Assembly: GCF_015594725.1 (NCBI RefSeq) | Contig: NZ_JADNRC010000008.1 | Coordinates: 62,001-126,000 of the forward strand | Source of the DNA: Flavobacterium sp. ALJ2 | GTDB lineage: Bacteria > Bacteroidota > Bacteroidia > Flavobacteriales > Flavobacteriaceae | Length of the DNA stretch: 64,000 nt | Direction of reading: 5' to 3' | Shown: positions 52,930-62,184 of the stretch, piece after piece | Layout of the letters: each line of letters begins with the position of its first letter | Numbering within the stretch: position 1 is the stretch's first letter | The notes under the pieces: generated by a model | Seen by the model: the letters and a program-made list of their open reading frames with translations, nothing else | Database searches by the model: none | Told to the model about the DNA's origin: nothing | Translations under genes and position numbers: made by a program

Positions 52930-54474
52930 TTATGTATCTTTTTTATTTAAACGGAATGATATGTAAAGTGTTATTGATGCAAGAACAATCCAAAATACAT
53001 CAACAAAGAATATCTGAATTTGATTTTGAGCAAATGTTTTCCAGAACCAATTACCTGTACAGATTCCGTTAGCAACAGGAATAAAGAATCCTAAAATACT
53101 TCCAGATAATAATGAGAACTTATTTGTGAAAGCATTGTTCTTTTTTAGAATAAAAAACACTGTCAATACTAGCCACCCTATAAAATAGACGCTATAAATA
53201 TTTGATCGTCCTAACGGATGAAATACCTTGGTGGCTATAAATGCCAACGCGGTTATAGGATACATACTTAAGCAAATTGCCAAGTAGATGCGTACAACAG
53301 TTTCGTTAAAACGACGCTTCTTTTCGGGCATATTTTTCTTGTCTCTGGCTACCAGCCAAATCATAACTCCTGATATTATTACAAAACATGTAATTATACC
53401 AAGTACAAAACTTATTATTTTGAGAGCATATCCTCCATAATCTCCAAAATGTATTCGGTACAAAACATTTTTTACTCCATCGAGATAAGTAGTTTCTGTA
53501 ACTGGGTCTTTTTTTGCAACGATACTACTATCGGCTACTTTATAAATTACTTTACCAATTCCGGTGAATTTTTTGTCATACTTTATTTCGCCTTCTACCA
53601 AAACATGCATATTGGTATCGCCGTAATTTTGAATATATACGCGAGTAATCTCAAAATCATTCCAGTTACTTTTAGTTTTAGCAACCAATTCATCAATGCT
53701 AAATGGAGTTGCCAATTTTTTATTATCAAACTTATATTCGGGATCAGTGTATTCTAAATCTTTATATAATTTATCCTGATCGCCTTTATAAAGTGCCATT
53801 ACACTTGGAGCGATTATTAATAGTTTAATCATGAAAAAGGCTCCCGTAACAGCATATACAAACTGAAAAGGCAAGCCAATCATTCCTAATGAGGTATGCG
53901 CATCTGTCCACAATGTTTTTAGTTTTTCTTTTGGTCTAAAAATATAAAAGTTAGAAACGATTTTATTCCAATGCAATAAAACTCCTGTTATAATTGCAAA
54001 TAGAAAAAACAATGCTACAAATCCGGATAGATAATATCCAATAGGGTAGCGTACCTGGGCTAGGAAATGAAGTCGATATAAAAACTCACCTAATGAATAC
54101 GAGTTTTCATAGGTATGGGTTTTGAAGTTTTTAGTGTCTAAATAAAAAAAAGATCTTTCTTTTAATTTGGCTGGAGCCAAAGAATCTTTGGTAGCCTCAA
54201 GATAAATATTTACCCTTCTTTCTGCACTGGTTTTTGATATGGAAATATTTCTACCATGTAAAGTGTATTCCTTATCTAGATTGCTTAATGCTTTATCGTA
54301 ATCTAGTTGAATATTCTTTGTTATTGCTACAGATTCACTTCGTTCCCAATTGATGATTTCATCTCTAAAAAACGAAAAAGATCCAGCAAAGAAAATGATA
54401 AATAATACAACACTTATTACAATGCCACTTACTGTATGTGTATGAAAATAGATATTATAGTTCCTGTTATTCAT
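52930..54474 (-). CDS. PepSY-associated transmembrane protein, larger paralogue
   Basis: 514 residues. An N-terminal membrane helix (VSGIVISVVLFIIFFAGSFSFFRDE), two central helices and a C-terminal group of about four helices make it longer than the 372-residue paralogue. Its His motifs include FHTHTVSG and TDAHTSLGMIG. The first residues and the HTHTVSG-SFSFFRDEI stretch match PepSY_TM proteins of siderophore operons. It lies 3 bp after the DUF3649-like gene, in one operon. Confidence 0.82.
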   Translation of the reverse strand: MNNRNYNIYFHTHTVSGIVISVVLFIIFFAGSFSFFRDEIINWERSESVAITKNIQLDYDKALSNLDKEYTLHGRNISISKTSAERRVNIYLEATKDSLAPAKLKERSFFYLDTKNFKTHTYENSYSLGEFLYRLHFLAQVRYPIGYYLSGFVALFFLFAIITGVLLHWNKIVSNFYIFRPKEKLKTLWTDAHTSLGMIGLPFQFVYAVTGAFFMIKLLIIAPSVMALYKGDQDKLYKDLEYTDPEYKFDNKKLATPFSIDELVAKTKSNWNDFEITRVYIQNYGDTNMHVLVEGEIKYDKKFTGIGKVIYKVADSSIVAKKDPVTETTYLDGVKNVLYRIHFGDYGGYALKIISFVLGIITCFVIISGVMIWLVARDKKNMPEKKRRFNETVVRIYLAICLSMYPITALAFIATKVFHPLGRSNIYSVYFIGWLVLTVFFILKKNNAFTNKFSLLSGSILGFFIPVANGICTGNWFWKTFAQNQIQIFFVDVFWIVLASITLYISFRLNKKDT

Positions 54475-54477
54475 AAA

Positions 54478-54780
54478 TTATCGAGTAATAGGGTTATAGG
54501 TTTGCCCAAGATATATAATACCACAAAATAGTAAGGTTAGTAATAAATAAATTCCCCAGATTTTCCACCCATTTTTTGCCAAGAAAGCTACAATCATTAA
54601 AACAACCCAAAGAATAAACCCAGTAAAAGCCATTGTTATGATAACGTTGACATGACTAATCCATGAAGCTAATGCGAGATGAAAACTTACCGATACAAAA
54701 TAACCGCCTAGTATTGCAGCTGTTATTTTGGCAATACGCTGCCATATGGATTGGGTTAAATATTTTGGGTTTGCAGGCAT
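54478..54780 (-). CDS. Small membrane protein, DUF3649-like
   Basis: 100 residues, three membrane helices (ITAAILGGYFVSVSFHLALASW, VIITMAFTGFILWVVLMIVAFLA, IWGIYLLLTLLFCGIIYLG). Size, helix layout and neighbours (PepSY protein, second small membrane protein, TonB siderophore receptor) match the DUF3649 genes that accompany iron-uptake systems in Gram-negative bacteria. Sequence identity alone is not decisive. Confidence 0.6.
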   Translation of the reverse strand: MPANPKYLTQSIWQRIAKITAAILGGYFVSVSFHLALASWISHVNVIITMAFTGFILWVVLMIVAFLAKNGWKIWGIYLLLTLLFCGIIYLGQTYNPITR

Positions 54781-54808
54781 GTTTTTTTTTGATTAACAAA
54801 AAGTTGGT

Positions 54809-55141
54809 TTAGTAATAGTAAAATTCTAATAGTCCAGATAGTGCAAATAGAATAATTACACCTTTGAAATTAATAACTTTTAAAGGGGTTACTATTATAA
54901 CCAAACTACTAATTGTCATTAACTGAATAAAAAAAAATAAAGTTGCTGAGCCTAAAGAGGCACTAAGCAACCATAATAAATAGGCTAAAAGAAGCATACA
55001 CGAACCTGTAATTTTTGTTTGTTTTGGATTTCTTTGTATCCATTTTTCAAAACTAAAATCATAAGATAGTATTGCTCTTTTAGATGTGTAGTATAATGTG
55101 TAAAAAGAAATAAAAACAAAAAGGCTGGCTATGGTTATCAT
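54809..55141 (-). CDS. Small membrane protein, DUF3325-like
   Basis: 110 residues from the ATG at 55141 (MITIASLFVFISFYTLYYTSK). The frame extends to 55270 but that part is encoded by the receptor 3' end and a terminator hairpin, so the internal start is chosen. It has one N-terminal helix and two or three further ones. The pattern of a first helix followed by a basic loop (KRAILSYDFSFEKWIQRNP) and a helix pair resembles DUF3325, which typically partners DUF3649 and PepSY proteins in siderophore operons. Confidence 0.55.
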   Translation of the reverse strand: MITIASLFVFISFYTLYYTSKRAILSYDFSFEKWIQRNPKQTKITGSCMLLLAYLLWLLSASLGSATLFFFIQLMTISSLVIIVTPLKVINFKGVIILFALSGLLEFYYY

Positions 55142-55152
55142 GATTGTATAAT

Positions 55153-55193
55153 TAAAAAAGCATCTTTCTAATGTTATATTAGAAAGACGCCTT
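55153..55193 (-). terminator. Terminator/attenuator after the siderophore receptor gene
   Basis: A stem of about 16 bp including G-U pairs (left arm 55157-55172, right arm 55178-55193) has a 5-nt loop and an A-run at 55153-55159 that becomes the U-tract. It lies directly after the receptor stop and before the DUF3325-like gene, so the downstream genes depend on readthrough. Confidence 0.8.
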
Positions 55194-55202
55194 GTTTTTT
55201 TA

Positions 55203-57695
55203 TTAGAATCTGTAGGAGAAACTTGCTGCAAAAGTCCTAGGGTCTTTTGGATGAATTGTTGACCAACCATCGTAAATTTCTTCGTTCGTAATATTATTTA
55301 ATTTTAGCGTTACAGTAAACTTCTCAGCAGTATAAAATATAGAGGAGTTGATTACTGTGTACTCCGGAATTGTAAATGCTCCAGCTATAGCTCTATTCAT
55401 AATTTTGTTATCTCCAACATAATTCCCTCCAAAACCTATTCCGAGTCCTCTTATGAATCCTTGAGAGAATTTATAAGTAGCCCAAAGGTTTGCTAAGTTC
55501 TGTGGCCCTGCGCTCTCTGGTCTAAATCCTACGAAATCAGGATCACCAGCGGTTAAAACAGCATCATTGTAGCTATAACCTAAAAGAATGTTTAAGCCTC
55601 TAACTGGGTTAGCAATAAGTTCTGCTTCAAAACCTTTATTACGTTGCCCTCCGTCTTGATGCGAAACTTGATTATTAGGTAGTGCAGCTGTTGGGTCAGT
55701 AGGGTCAACATATGGAGTTTCTATTACATACACTTTGTCTGTAACTTTTATGTCATAGTAGCTAAAAGTAGCGTATAGTTTATCTCTAAAAAGATTTAAT
55801 TTAGTTCCTACCTCAAATTGATTAGCATGTTCTGGATTAAATGTTAAAGGAGTAACAATACCCGCATTACGATTTTGACCTGGCGCTACATTAGAAAATC
55901 CATCCATATAATTAGCAAAAACAGAAACTTTGTCTATTATGGGTTGGTAAACGATACCTAATTTAGGTGAAAATGAAGTTTGATTGTAGTTGTCATCTTT
56001 AGTAGTAACATCACCACCATTTATAAAACGGTCAGCTCGTAAACTTACCATTGCTGATAGAGCAGGTGTGAAGTTAATTACATCAGAGAAATAAGCACTG
56101 TAAACTTCTTGTCTTGTTTTGTTATTATTTCTTGGAGTATTTGCTATAATTGCATCAGATCCAGCTTTTGTTAAGTCACCAGTATCTCCATTTGTAGGGT
56201 GGCCAATAACGTTATTGAATGATTGTAAGTCCTCTCCAATATATACTAAACCATTGTTGAACCAACCCGAGTTATGATCTGTTGCGGTTCTGTTGAAATA
56301 ATCAAAACCTACTACAAGTCTGTTTCTTAATTTTCCAATTTTAAAGTCACCAATAAAGTTCTGTTGAATATCAGTAGAGACATCTCTGGCATCTTGATCA
56401 GTAAAAGATCTGCCAAGAACTATTCCTTCTTTGATTGATTCAAATTCGGTTCTACTTGTTGATTCATACAAATAGGTATAGTTCCCTATTGATTTTGCTG
56501 AACTTGTCGAGAAGATAGTTTGTGATGTCCATTGATTAGAAAGCTTATAATTCATTTGACCTTGTAAGTTATACGAAGGTGTTTTCATTGTAAGTTCATT
56601 ACTTGTATAAGAACGTTTGTTATCATATTTTAATTCAGCAATATTGTGAACTCTTAATGGACTCGTTCTATCTAAAAATAACATAGTCGGATTAGTACTT
56701 TCGCTAGTCATAAACTCCGTGTTTACTAAAAACGATAATCTATCATTTACCTGATATGATAGGGAAGGTGCAATAAAAAAAGATTCTCTAAATCCAGCAT
56801 CTTGAAAACTATTTTGTTTGTTATAAGCCGAATTGATTCTAAAGTTTAGTGTCTTTTTATCATTTAATGGCGTGTTAAGATCTACTGTAGTACGATTTAG
56901 ACCATAACTTCCAACAGTATAATTTACTTCGCCACCAAAAACGCTATAAGGTTTCTTGGTAGTTGTGTTGATTAGTCCACCGTATGAAATTAAACTGCTT
57001 CCGAATAATGTTCCTGAAGGCCCTTTAATTATTTCGATTCTATCGATATTAGCAGGTTCTAAACTTCCGTTTGTTAAACCAGGTAATCCGTTAACCATTG
57101 TTGGTTGAACTGCAAATCCTCTCAAAGAATAATAACCAGCTCCGTCTCCAGCACGACCTGTTGAAGCCCACAATTGTGTGATTCCAGAAGCATTTTTCAG
57201 GGCGTCATCAAAAGTAGTTACAACTTGTTCTTTTAGAACTTCTCCAGTAATAGTTGTATATACTTGCGGGTTTTCAAGATTTTTAAGTGCTAATCTTGAT
57301 ACTTGTTGGTTTTCTTTACGAGCGTAATGATTTTTTTTACCACTATTGATAACTACTTCGCTTAATTGTTCAGAACTTGAACTAATAGTGAAGTTCTCCA
57401 TTAATTCATCACCACTGTTAACCGTTATTTTCTTTTCTTTAGTAGTTTGTCCTATTACTGATACTTTTATAATATAGGTTCCAGGTTTAATGTTCTTCAG
57501 GATGTATTTCCCTTCAGCATCTGTTACAGTTCCTACTCTGGTTCCTTTTAGAACTACCGAAACATTGTCGGCACTACTGTTATCTGTTAAAATAACTTGT
57601 CCTTTAATAGTTGCTTTTTGCTGTGCCCAAGTCGTGGTACTTAGTAGCAAAACAAAACAGAAACTCAAAAAAGATATTGTAAGTTTGGATTTCAT
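55203..57695 (-). CDS. TonB-dependent siderophore receptor with carboxypeptidase-regulatory-like N-terminus
   Basis: 830 residues. A signal peptide (to TTWAQ, 25) is followed by a CarboxypepD_reg-like domain (about 28-110, ATIKGQVILTDNSSADNVSVVLKG). The plug (150-270) has SLRGFAVQPTMVNGLPG and IDRIEIIKGPSGTLFGS, typical of ferric-siderophore receptors, and a barrel ends AASFSYRF. It imports ferric siderophores using TonB. It heads the block of DUF3325/DUF3649/PepSY genes, which supports iron as substrate. A full promoter precedes it, with the shared leader motif between promoter and ATG. Confidence 0.92.
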   Translation of the reverse strand: MKSKLTISFLSFCFVLLLSTTTWAQQKATIKGQVILTDNSSADNVSVVLKGTRVGTVTDAEGKYILKNIKPGTYIIKVSVIGQTTKEKKITVNSGDELMENFTISSSSEQLSEVVINSGKKNHYARKENQQVSRLALKNLENPQVYTTITGEVLKEQVVTTFDDALKNASGITQLWASTGRAGDGAGYYSLRGFAVQPTMVNGLPGLTNGSLEPANIDRIEIIKGPSGTLFGSSLISYGGLINTTTKKPYSVFGGEVNYTVGSYGLNRTTVDLNTPLNDKKTLNFRINSAYNKQNSFQDAGFRESFFIAPSLSYQVNDRLSFLVNTEFMTSESTNPTMLFLDRTSPLRVHNIAELKYDNKRSYTSNELTMKTPSYNLQGQMNYKLSNQWTSQTIFSTSSAKSIGNYTYLYESTSRTEFESIKEGIVLGRSFTDQDARDVSTDIQQNFIGDFKIGKLRNRLVVGFDYFNRTATDHNSGWFNNGLVYIGEDLQSFNNVIGHPTNGDTGDLTKAGSDAIIANTPRNNNKTRQEVYSAYFSDVINFTPALSAMVSLRADRFINGGDVTTKDDNYNQTSFSPKLGIVYQPIIDKVSVFANYMDGFSNVAPGQNRNAGIVTPLTFNPEHANQFEVGTKLNLFRDKLYATFSYYDIKVTDKVYVIETPYVDPTDPTAALPNNQVSHQDGGQRNKGFEAELIANPVRGLNILLGYSYNDAVLTAGDPDFVGFRPESAGPQNLANLWATYKFSQGFIRGLGIGFGGNYVGDNKIMNRAIAGAFTIPEYTVINSSIFYTAEKFTVTLKLNNITNEEIYDGWSTIHPKDPRTFAASFSYRF

Positions 57696-57697
57696 AA

Positions 57698-57714
57698 TTA
57701 TTTAGAATTGATTT
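57698..57714 (-). promoter_or_regulatory. Leader motif before the receptor start
   Basis: This 17-nt sequence is identical to 49449-49465 before the effector gene and includes ATTTAGAATT, one arm of the inverted repeat at 52839-52877. An opposite half-site ATTCTAAAT lies at 57767-57775, upstream of the -33 box. Confidence 0.45.
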
Positions 57715-57722
57715 TAATAGTG

Positions 57723-57754
57723 CAAATTTAGTTATTGGATAAAAACCAACCAAA
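57723..57754 (-). promoter_or_regulatory. Promoter of the siderophore receptor gene
   Basis: On the minus strand TTTG (57754-57751) lies 20 nt from TAAATTTG (57730-57723), a complete consensus match, 28 bp from the start codon. Confidence 0.75.
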
Positions 57755-57852
57755 TTATTTTTATCTATTCTAAATAAAATTTAAAACAAGGATTCAATTT
57801 ATTTCATTGTTAGTTTTTTAACATAATTTTTTTTTATTTGTTAAAATCAAAT

Positions 57853-57886
57853 AAAAAAACCTGTTCAGATAGCTGAACAGGTTTTT
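57853..57886 (-). terminator. Terminator of the RND efflux operon
   Basis: A 14-bp perfect stem (57855-57868 with 57873-57886, core ACCTGTTCAG/CTGAACAGGT) has a 4-nt loop and an A-run giving the minus-strand U-tract. It lies 24 bp after the pump gene stop. Confidence 0.92.
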
Positions 57887-57909
57887 AAAGTTTAAATCTA
57901 TTTTGTAAT

Positions 57910-60900
57910 CTAAAGTGTATGTTTTGGATTGAATCCGTCTTCACTTAGTTCTGTATGTACATAATCGGCAACCATTTCTGTCTCATAATCAATCTTTTCT
58001 CCTTTAGAGAATTTGTGAATGATTTTTTCCATGATTTCATAAATTACTGGAACAATAATTAAGGTTAGGAATAATGAAGAAATTAATCCTCCAATAATTA
58101 CCCATGCCAAACCATTTTTCCATTCAGCTCCAGCTCCAGATGCCAATGCAATTGGGAACATACCAAATACCATCGCAATTGTTGTCATTAAGATCGGACG
58201 TAAACGAGCGTGATTTGCCTGAATTAATGCTGTTCTGATTGATTCCCCAGCAGCTCTTCGCTGATTGGTGTAGTCAACAAGCATAATTGCGTTCTTACAC
58301 ACCAGACCAATTAACATAATAATCCCCAGAATCGTAAAGATATTTAATGAGTTATTAGTTAGGGCCAAAGCCAGCATTGCACCAATAAACGAAAGCGGAA
58401 CGGCAAACAATACCACAAACGGGTGAACGAAACTATCATAAAGACCAACCATTACAAGGTAAACCAAAATAATAGCGGCTAATAAAGCAATTCCTAATGT
58501 TCCAAAACCTTCACTTTGGTTTTCTTGATCACCTCCCCAGATGTAATTTACTCCAGCAGGTTTCTTTAGTTTATCAAGCTTTGCTTGCCATTGTGTTACA
58601 ATGGTTCCAGATGGTACCCCAACGTTTTGTCCTTTTACAGTTACCGAAGCCGATTTATCTCTTCGCTCTAACTGGCTAGGTCCTGAACCTTCTGTAATAT
58701 CTGCAAATTGAGATAATTTTATTTGTTGCCCAGTTGCATTAATGAAAATTAAATTACTAACATCAGTAATACTTTTTCTGTCAAATTCATCATATCGGAT
58801 GTTGATATCATATTCGTATTCACCAGCTCTATATTTACCATCAGTATTTCCGCTAAAAGCAGTTTGCATGGTTAAACCAACTGTTTGAAGAGTTAATCCT
58901 AATGCTGCCATTTTATCACGGTCTACTTTAACGTTAATTTCAGGGTTTCCATCTTCAACTGTTAATTTAATCTCTGTTGTTCCAGGAATTGTACGTAATT
59001 CTGCTTCGGCTAATTTTGCAAAAGCCATGGCGCTTTCAGTAGAAGGTCCCGTTACAATTAATCCTAAAGTAGCATCTTCGGCAGTTCCTAGAATACCTAC
59101 TGGAACTGTTTTTACTTTTGCTCCAACTAATACTTTTTCTAGTTTACGTTTGATTTTTGCTGCATAAACAGAAGCACCATCGGTACGATCTTTTTGATCA
59201 ATCATCTTCACGTTTATCTCTGCTTTGTAAGCAGTAGCTTGTGATGCTCCAAAACCTTCACTGGTTTGTCCTACCGTTGTAATTTGACTGTGAACGTATT
59301 CCTCGTTTTTCAAATAGGCTTCAGCTTTTTGAGTCATAAAGTTAGTTTGCTCTAATGAAGCATCTTTTGGCATTTCGATTTGCACTAAAAACTCTCCACT
59401 ATCTGATGCTGCAAAAAACTCACCACCTATGAAACCTCCACCTAATAATCCAAAAGTAGAAGCAAAGAATAATACAAGAACTACTGCAATGGTTTTAATA
59501 TAATGGTCTAAACACCAAGTTAATAAATTAGATATCCAGTTTGTAAAACGAGTTAAATAACTTTCGAAACCTAGAATAACTCTTCCAAATAAATTCTTTC
59601 CTTCAATATGTTCCAGTTTTCCATAACGAGATGATAACCAAGGGATTATTGTAAATGACGCCAATAATGAGAATAAAGTCGAAATAATTACGGTAACACA
59701 AAATTGTGTAATAATATTAGATACCAAACCAGAACTCATTGCAATCGGCAAGAATACCACCACAATTACTAATGTTATAGAAGTAACGGTTCCACCAATT
59801 TCTGCCGTTCCATCGTATGATGCACGAATTTTGCTTTTACCCATTTCCATATGTCGGTAAATGTTCTCTAGAACCACAATTGCATCATCGACAAGAATAC
59901 CTACAACAAGGGACAATCCTAATAAACTCATTAAGTTTAATGTGTATCCCATAAAGTAAATACCAATAAACGTAGAAATTAACGATGCAGGAATTGCAAC
60001 CATTACAATCAATGAGTTTCTAATACTATGCAAGAAGAACAACATTACTAATGCAACCAGAATTACAGCAATTAATAAATCATGAACAACAGAGTCAGCC
60101 GCTTCAAGTGTAAAAACGGTACTGTCTTTTGCAACTTCTAATTTTAATTCATTGTCTTTATAATCTTTTTCAAGAACAGTAATTGTTTTTAATAATTGCT
60201 CACTTACCGCAACTGCATTTGCATCTGATTGTTTGATGATCTGTAAAATAATCGCACTTTTTTGATCGATACGAGATATTTTTTCTGCAACTTTTTGCGT
60301 ATCCTGAACATCGGCGATATCACTTAAACGAACTTGAATTCCGTTTTGAGAAGATACTACCAAGTTTCTTAATTCATCAACACTTTTATATTTACCCGCT
60401 AAACGAATTAATATTTTTTGTTCACGAGTTTGAATGTTTCCTGTTGGGAAATCTAAATTTGAAGTCAAGATATTTTGTTGCACTTGAGGAATCGAAAGTC
60501 CGTAACCTTGCATTTTTAAGGCATCAAGATTTACTTGGATTTCACGCTCTGCACCACCAATAATATTTACCTGAGCAACACCTTGTACACGAGATAATAT
60601 AGGAGCAATCTTTTTATCAATTAAGTCATAAAATGCTGCTTCGTCCATTTTTCCGTTGGCACCAAGTGTCATAATTGGTAAATCACTTAACGAGAATTTA
60701 GTCAATGCTGGTGTTTTAACATCATCGGGTAAATCGCTTATAATAGCGTTTATTTTACGTTGTGCATCATTCAGAGAAAAGTCAACTTTTGCATTAGATG
60801 TTAATGTAATCGATACGATAGATAAACTCTCGTATGACTTAGAGTCGATTTTCTTAACGTTTTCTAAAGATGCAATCGCATCTTCAATTTTCTTTGTTAC

Positions 60901-61086
60901 GGTGTTTTCTACTTCACTCGGAGATGCTCCAGGATAAATAGTAGAAATAGTAATAACGTTCTGTTCAAATTTAGGAATCAGCTCATAGCCTAATTGGCTG
61001 TAGCTGAATAATCCACCAAGTATTAAAATTGTAAACATTACAATTATCAACGACGGACGTTTTATGGATATTTCGGCTAATTTCAT
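57910..61086 (-). CDS. RND-family multidrug efflux pump (AcrB-type permease)
   Basis: 1058 residues with the full RND layout: two halves, each with a membrane block and a large periplasmic loop. The N-terminus KRPSLIIVMFTILILGGLFSYSQL is typical. The proton-relay Asp pair lies in GILVDDAIVVLENI (near residue 405) and the Lys of helix 10 in GLVCKNAIMLVDY. It exports drugs or other hydrophobic compounds through the adaptor and TolC encoded just upstream. The gap to the adaptor gene is 23 bp. Substrate range is unknown. Confidence 0.95.
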   Translation of the reverse strand: MKLAEISIKRPSLIIVMFTILILGGLFSYSQLGYELIPKFEQNVITISTIYPGASPSEVENTVTKKIEDAIASLENVKKIDSKSYESLSIVSITLTSNAKVDFSLNDAQRKINAIISDLPDDVKTPALTKFSLSDLPIMTLGANGKMDEAAFYDLIDKKIAPILSRVQGVAQVNIIGGAEREIQVNLDALKMQGYGLSIPQVQQNILTSNLDFPTGNIQTREQKILIRLAGKYKSVDELRNLVVSSQNGIQVRLSDIADVQDTQKVAEKISRIDQKSAIILQIIKQSDANAVAVSEQLLKTITVLEKDYKDNELKLEVAKDSTVFTLEAADSVVHDLLIAVILVALVMLFFLHSIRNSLIVMVAIPASLISTFIGIYFMGYTLNLMSLLGLSLVVGILVDDAIVVLENIYRHMEMGKSKIRASYDGTAEIGGTVTSITLVIVVVFLPIAMSSGLVSNIITQFCVTVIISTLFSLLASFTIIPWLSSRYGKLEHIEGKNLFGRVILGFESYLTRFTNWISNLLTWCLDHYIKTIAVVLVLFFASTFGLLGGGFIGGEFFAASDSGEFLVQIEMPKDASLEQTNFMTQKAEAYLKNEEYVHSQITTVGQTSEGFGASQATAYKAEINVKMIDQKDRTDGASVYAAKIKRKLEKVLVGAKVKTVPVGILGTAEDATLGLIVTGPSTESAMAFAKLAEAELRTIPGTTEIKLTVEDGNPEINVKVDRDKMAALGLTLQTVGLTMQTAFSGNTDGKYRAGEYEYDINIRYDEFDRKSITDVSNLIFINATGQQIKLSQFADITEGSGPSQLERRDKSASVTVKGQNVGVPSGTIVTQWQAKLDKLKKPAGVNYIWGGDQENQSEGFGTLGIALLAAIILVYLVMVGLYDSFVHPFVVLFAVPLSFIGAMLALALTNNSLNIFTILGIIMLIGLVCKNAIMLVDYTNQRRAAGESIRTALIQANHARLRPILMTTIAMVFGMFPIALASGAGAEWKNGLAWVIIGGLISSLFLTLIIVPVIYEIMEKIIHKFSKGEKIDYETEMVADYVHTELSEDGFNPKHTL

Positions 61087-61109
61087 ATGTTTTGCTTAAT
61101 GCTTTTAAA

Positions 61110-62180
61110 CTATTTAATAATTTCTACTGGATTACCGTCTTGTAAGTTAATTTGACCAGTAGTAATTACGATTTCTCCATCAGTTAGTCCGTTGATAATT
61201 TCTACTTTATCACCTAAGATTCTTCCAGCTGTTACTTTTTTTAATTTTGCAATACCATTTTCAACTACAAATATCTGGTTGCTGCTTACACTTCCTACAA
61301 ATGCATTTCTAGGTACAACCATCAAGGTTTGGTTTTGTTGGTTTGATGCAAAATTTGCAGTTCCGTACATACCCGCTTTAAGGTCGTTGCTTACATTATT
61401 TACAATTTCGATTTCAACTGGAAAGTTTAAACTCTCATCAGCTTTTGCTGCAATAAAAGTGATTTTTCCTGAAAAAACTTTGTCAGGATATACACTAGCA
61501 GTTACTTTTATTGTATTGCCTAATTTCAAACTTGCTACTTGATTTTCATTTACAGTTACAACTAGTTTTAATTTTGAAACATTTACAATATCAAATAATG
61601 GAGTAGCAGGCATACCAGTTAAAATAGATCCTGGCTCAATATATTTTTTATTGATGAATCCGTTAATAGGTGCTTTTACTTTAGTATCCCCAACATTAAT
61701 ATTAGCTTGTTTTAGATTCGCTTCAGCATTTGTTAAAGCTAATTTTGCTTGGTCTAATTGTTGTCTTGTAACCCCATCAGTTTTAAAAGCATTTTCATAT
61801 CTCATGTAATCAGCTTTTGCATTTTGGTAGGCAGCCTGAGCAGCTTGTGCATTTACATTAATTACATCACCTCTAACTATTAACAAAGTTTGACCTACTT
61901 TTACGTAATCGCCTTCTTTTGCTAAAACAGTGATTACTTTTCCTGATTTCTCGGCAGAGAAAGTTAGTTCCTGGATTGGTTGAAAGTTTCCGTTGGTAAC
62001 AAAATCTAATGAAACCTCTTCTGTTTTTACAGTAGAAACTTTAACAGAAACGGCAGCATTTTTTTCGGCAACAATATCGGTTTTAGCTTTGTTCTCTTCT
62101 TTGTTCTTCGTTAAAATGAAGCCTATTAATGCTAATGCTCCGATGATGACTACTATTGTTATTATTATTGTTTTTTTCAT
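61110..62180 (-). CDS. RND efflux periplasmic adaptor (membrane fusion protein)
   Basis: 356 residues. An N-terminal membrane anchor or signal (IIITIVVIIGALALIGFIL) is followed by the split lipoyl domain (LTFSAEKSGKVITVLAKEGDYVKVGQTLLIV and VKAPINGFINKKYIEPGSI). A short alpha-hairpin, a beta-barrel and a membrane-proximal domain follow. It links the AcrB-type pump to the TolC channel. It starts 4 bp after the TolC gene stop. Confidence 0.94.
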   Translation of the reverse strand: MKKTIIITIVVIIGALALIGFILTKNKEENKAKTDIVAEKNAAVSVKVSTVKTEEVSLDFVTNGNFQPIQELTFSAEKSGKVITVLAKEGDYVKVGQTLLIVRGDVINVNAQAAQAAYQNAKADYMRYENAFKTDGVTRQQLDQAKLALTNAEANLKQANINVGDTKVKAPINGFINKKYIEPGSILTGMPATPLFDIVNVSKLKLVVTVNENQVASLKLGNTIKVTASVYPDKVFSGKITFIAAKADESLNFPVEIEIVNNVSNDLKAGMYGTANFASNQQNQTLMVVPRNAFVGSVSSNQIFVVENGIAKLKKVTAGRILGDKVEIINGLTDGEIVITTGQINLQDGNPVEIIK

Positions 62181-62184
62181 TTGT

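Noticed and set aside
55142..55270. Longer N-terminus for the DUF3325-like protein
   Set aside because: It would be translated from the receptor 3' end and the terminator hairpin; the ATG at 55141 is hydrophobic from the start as expected.
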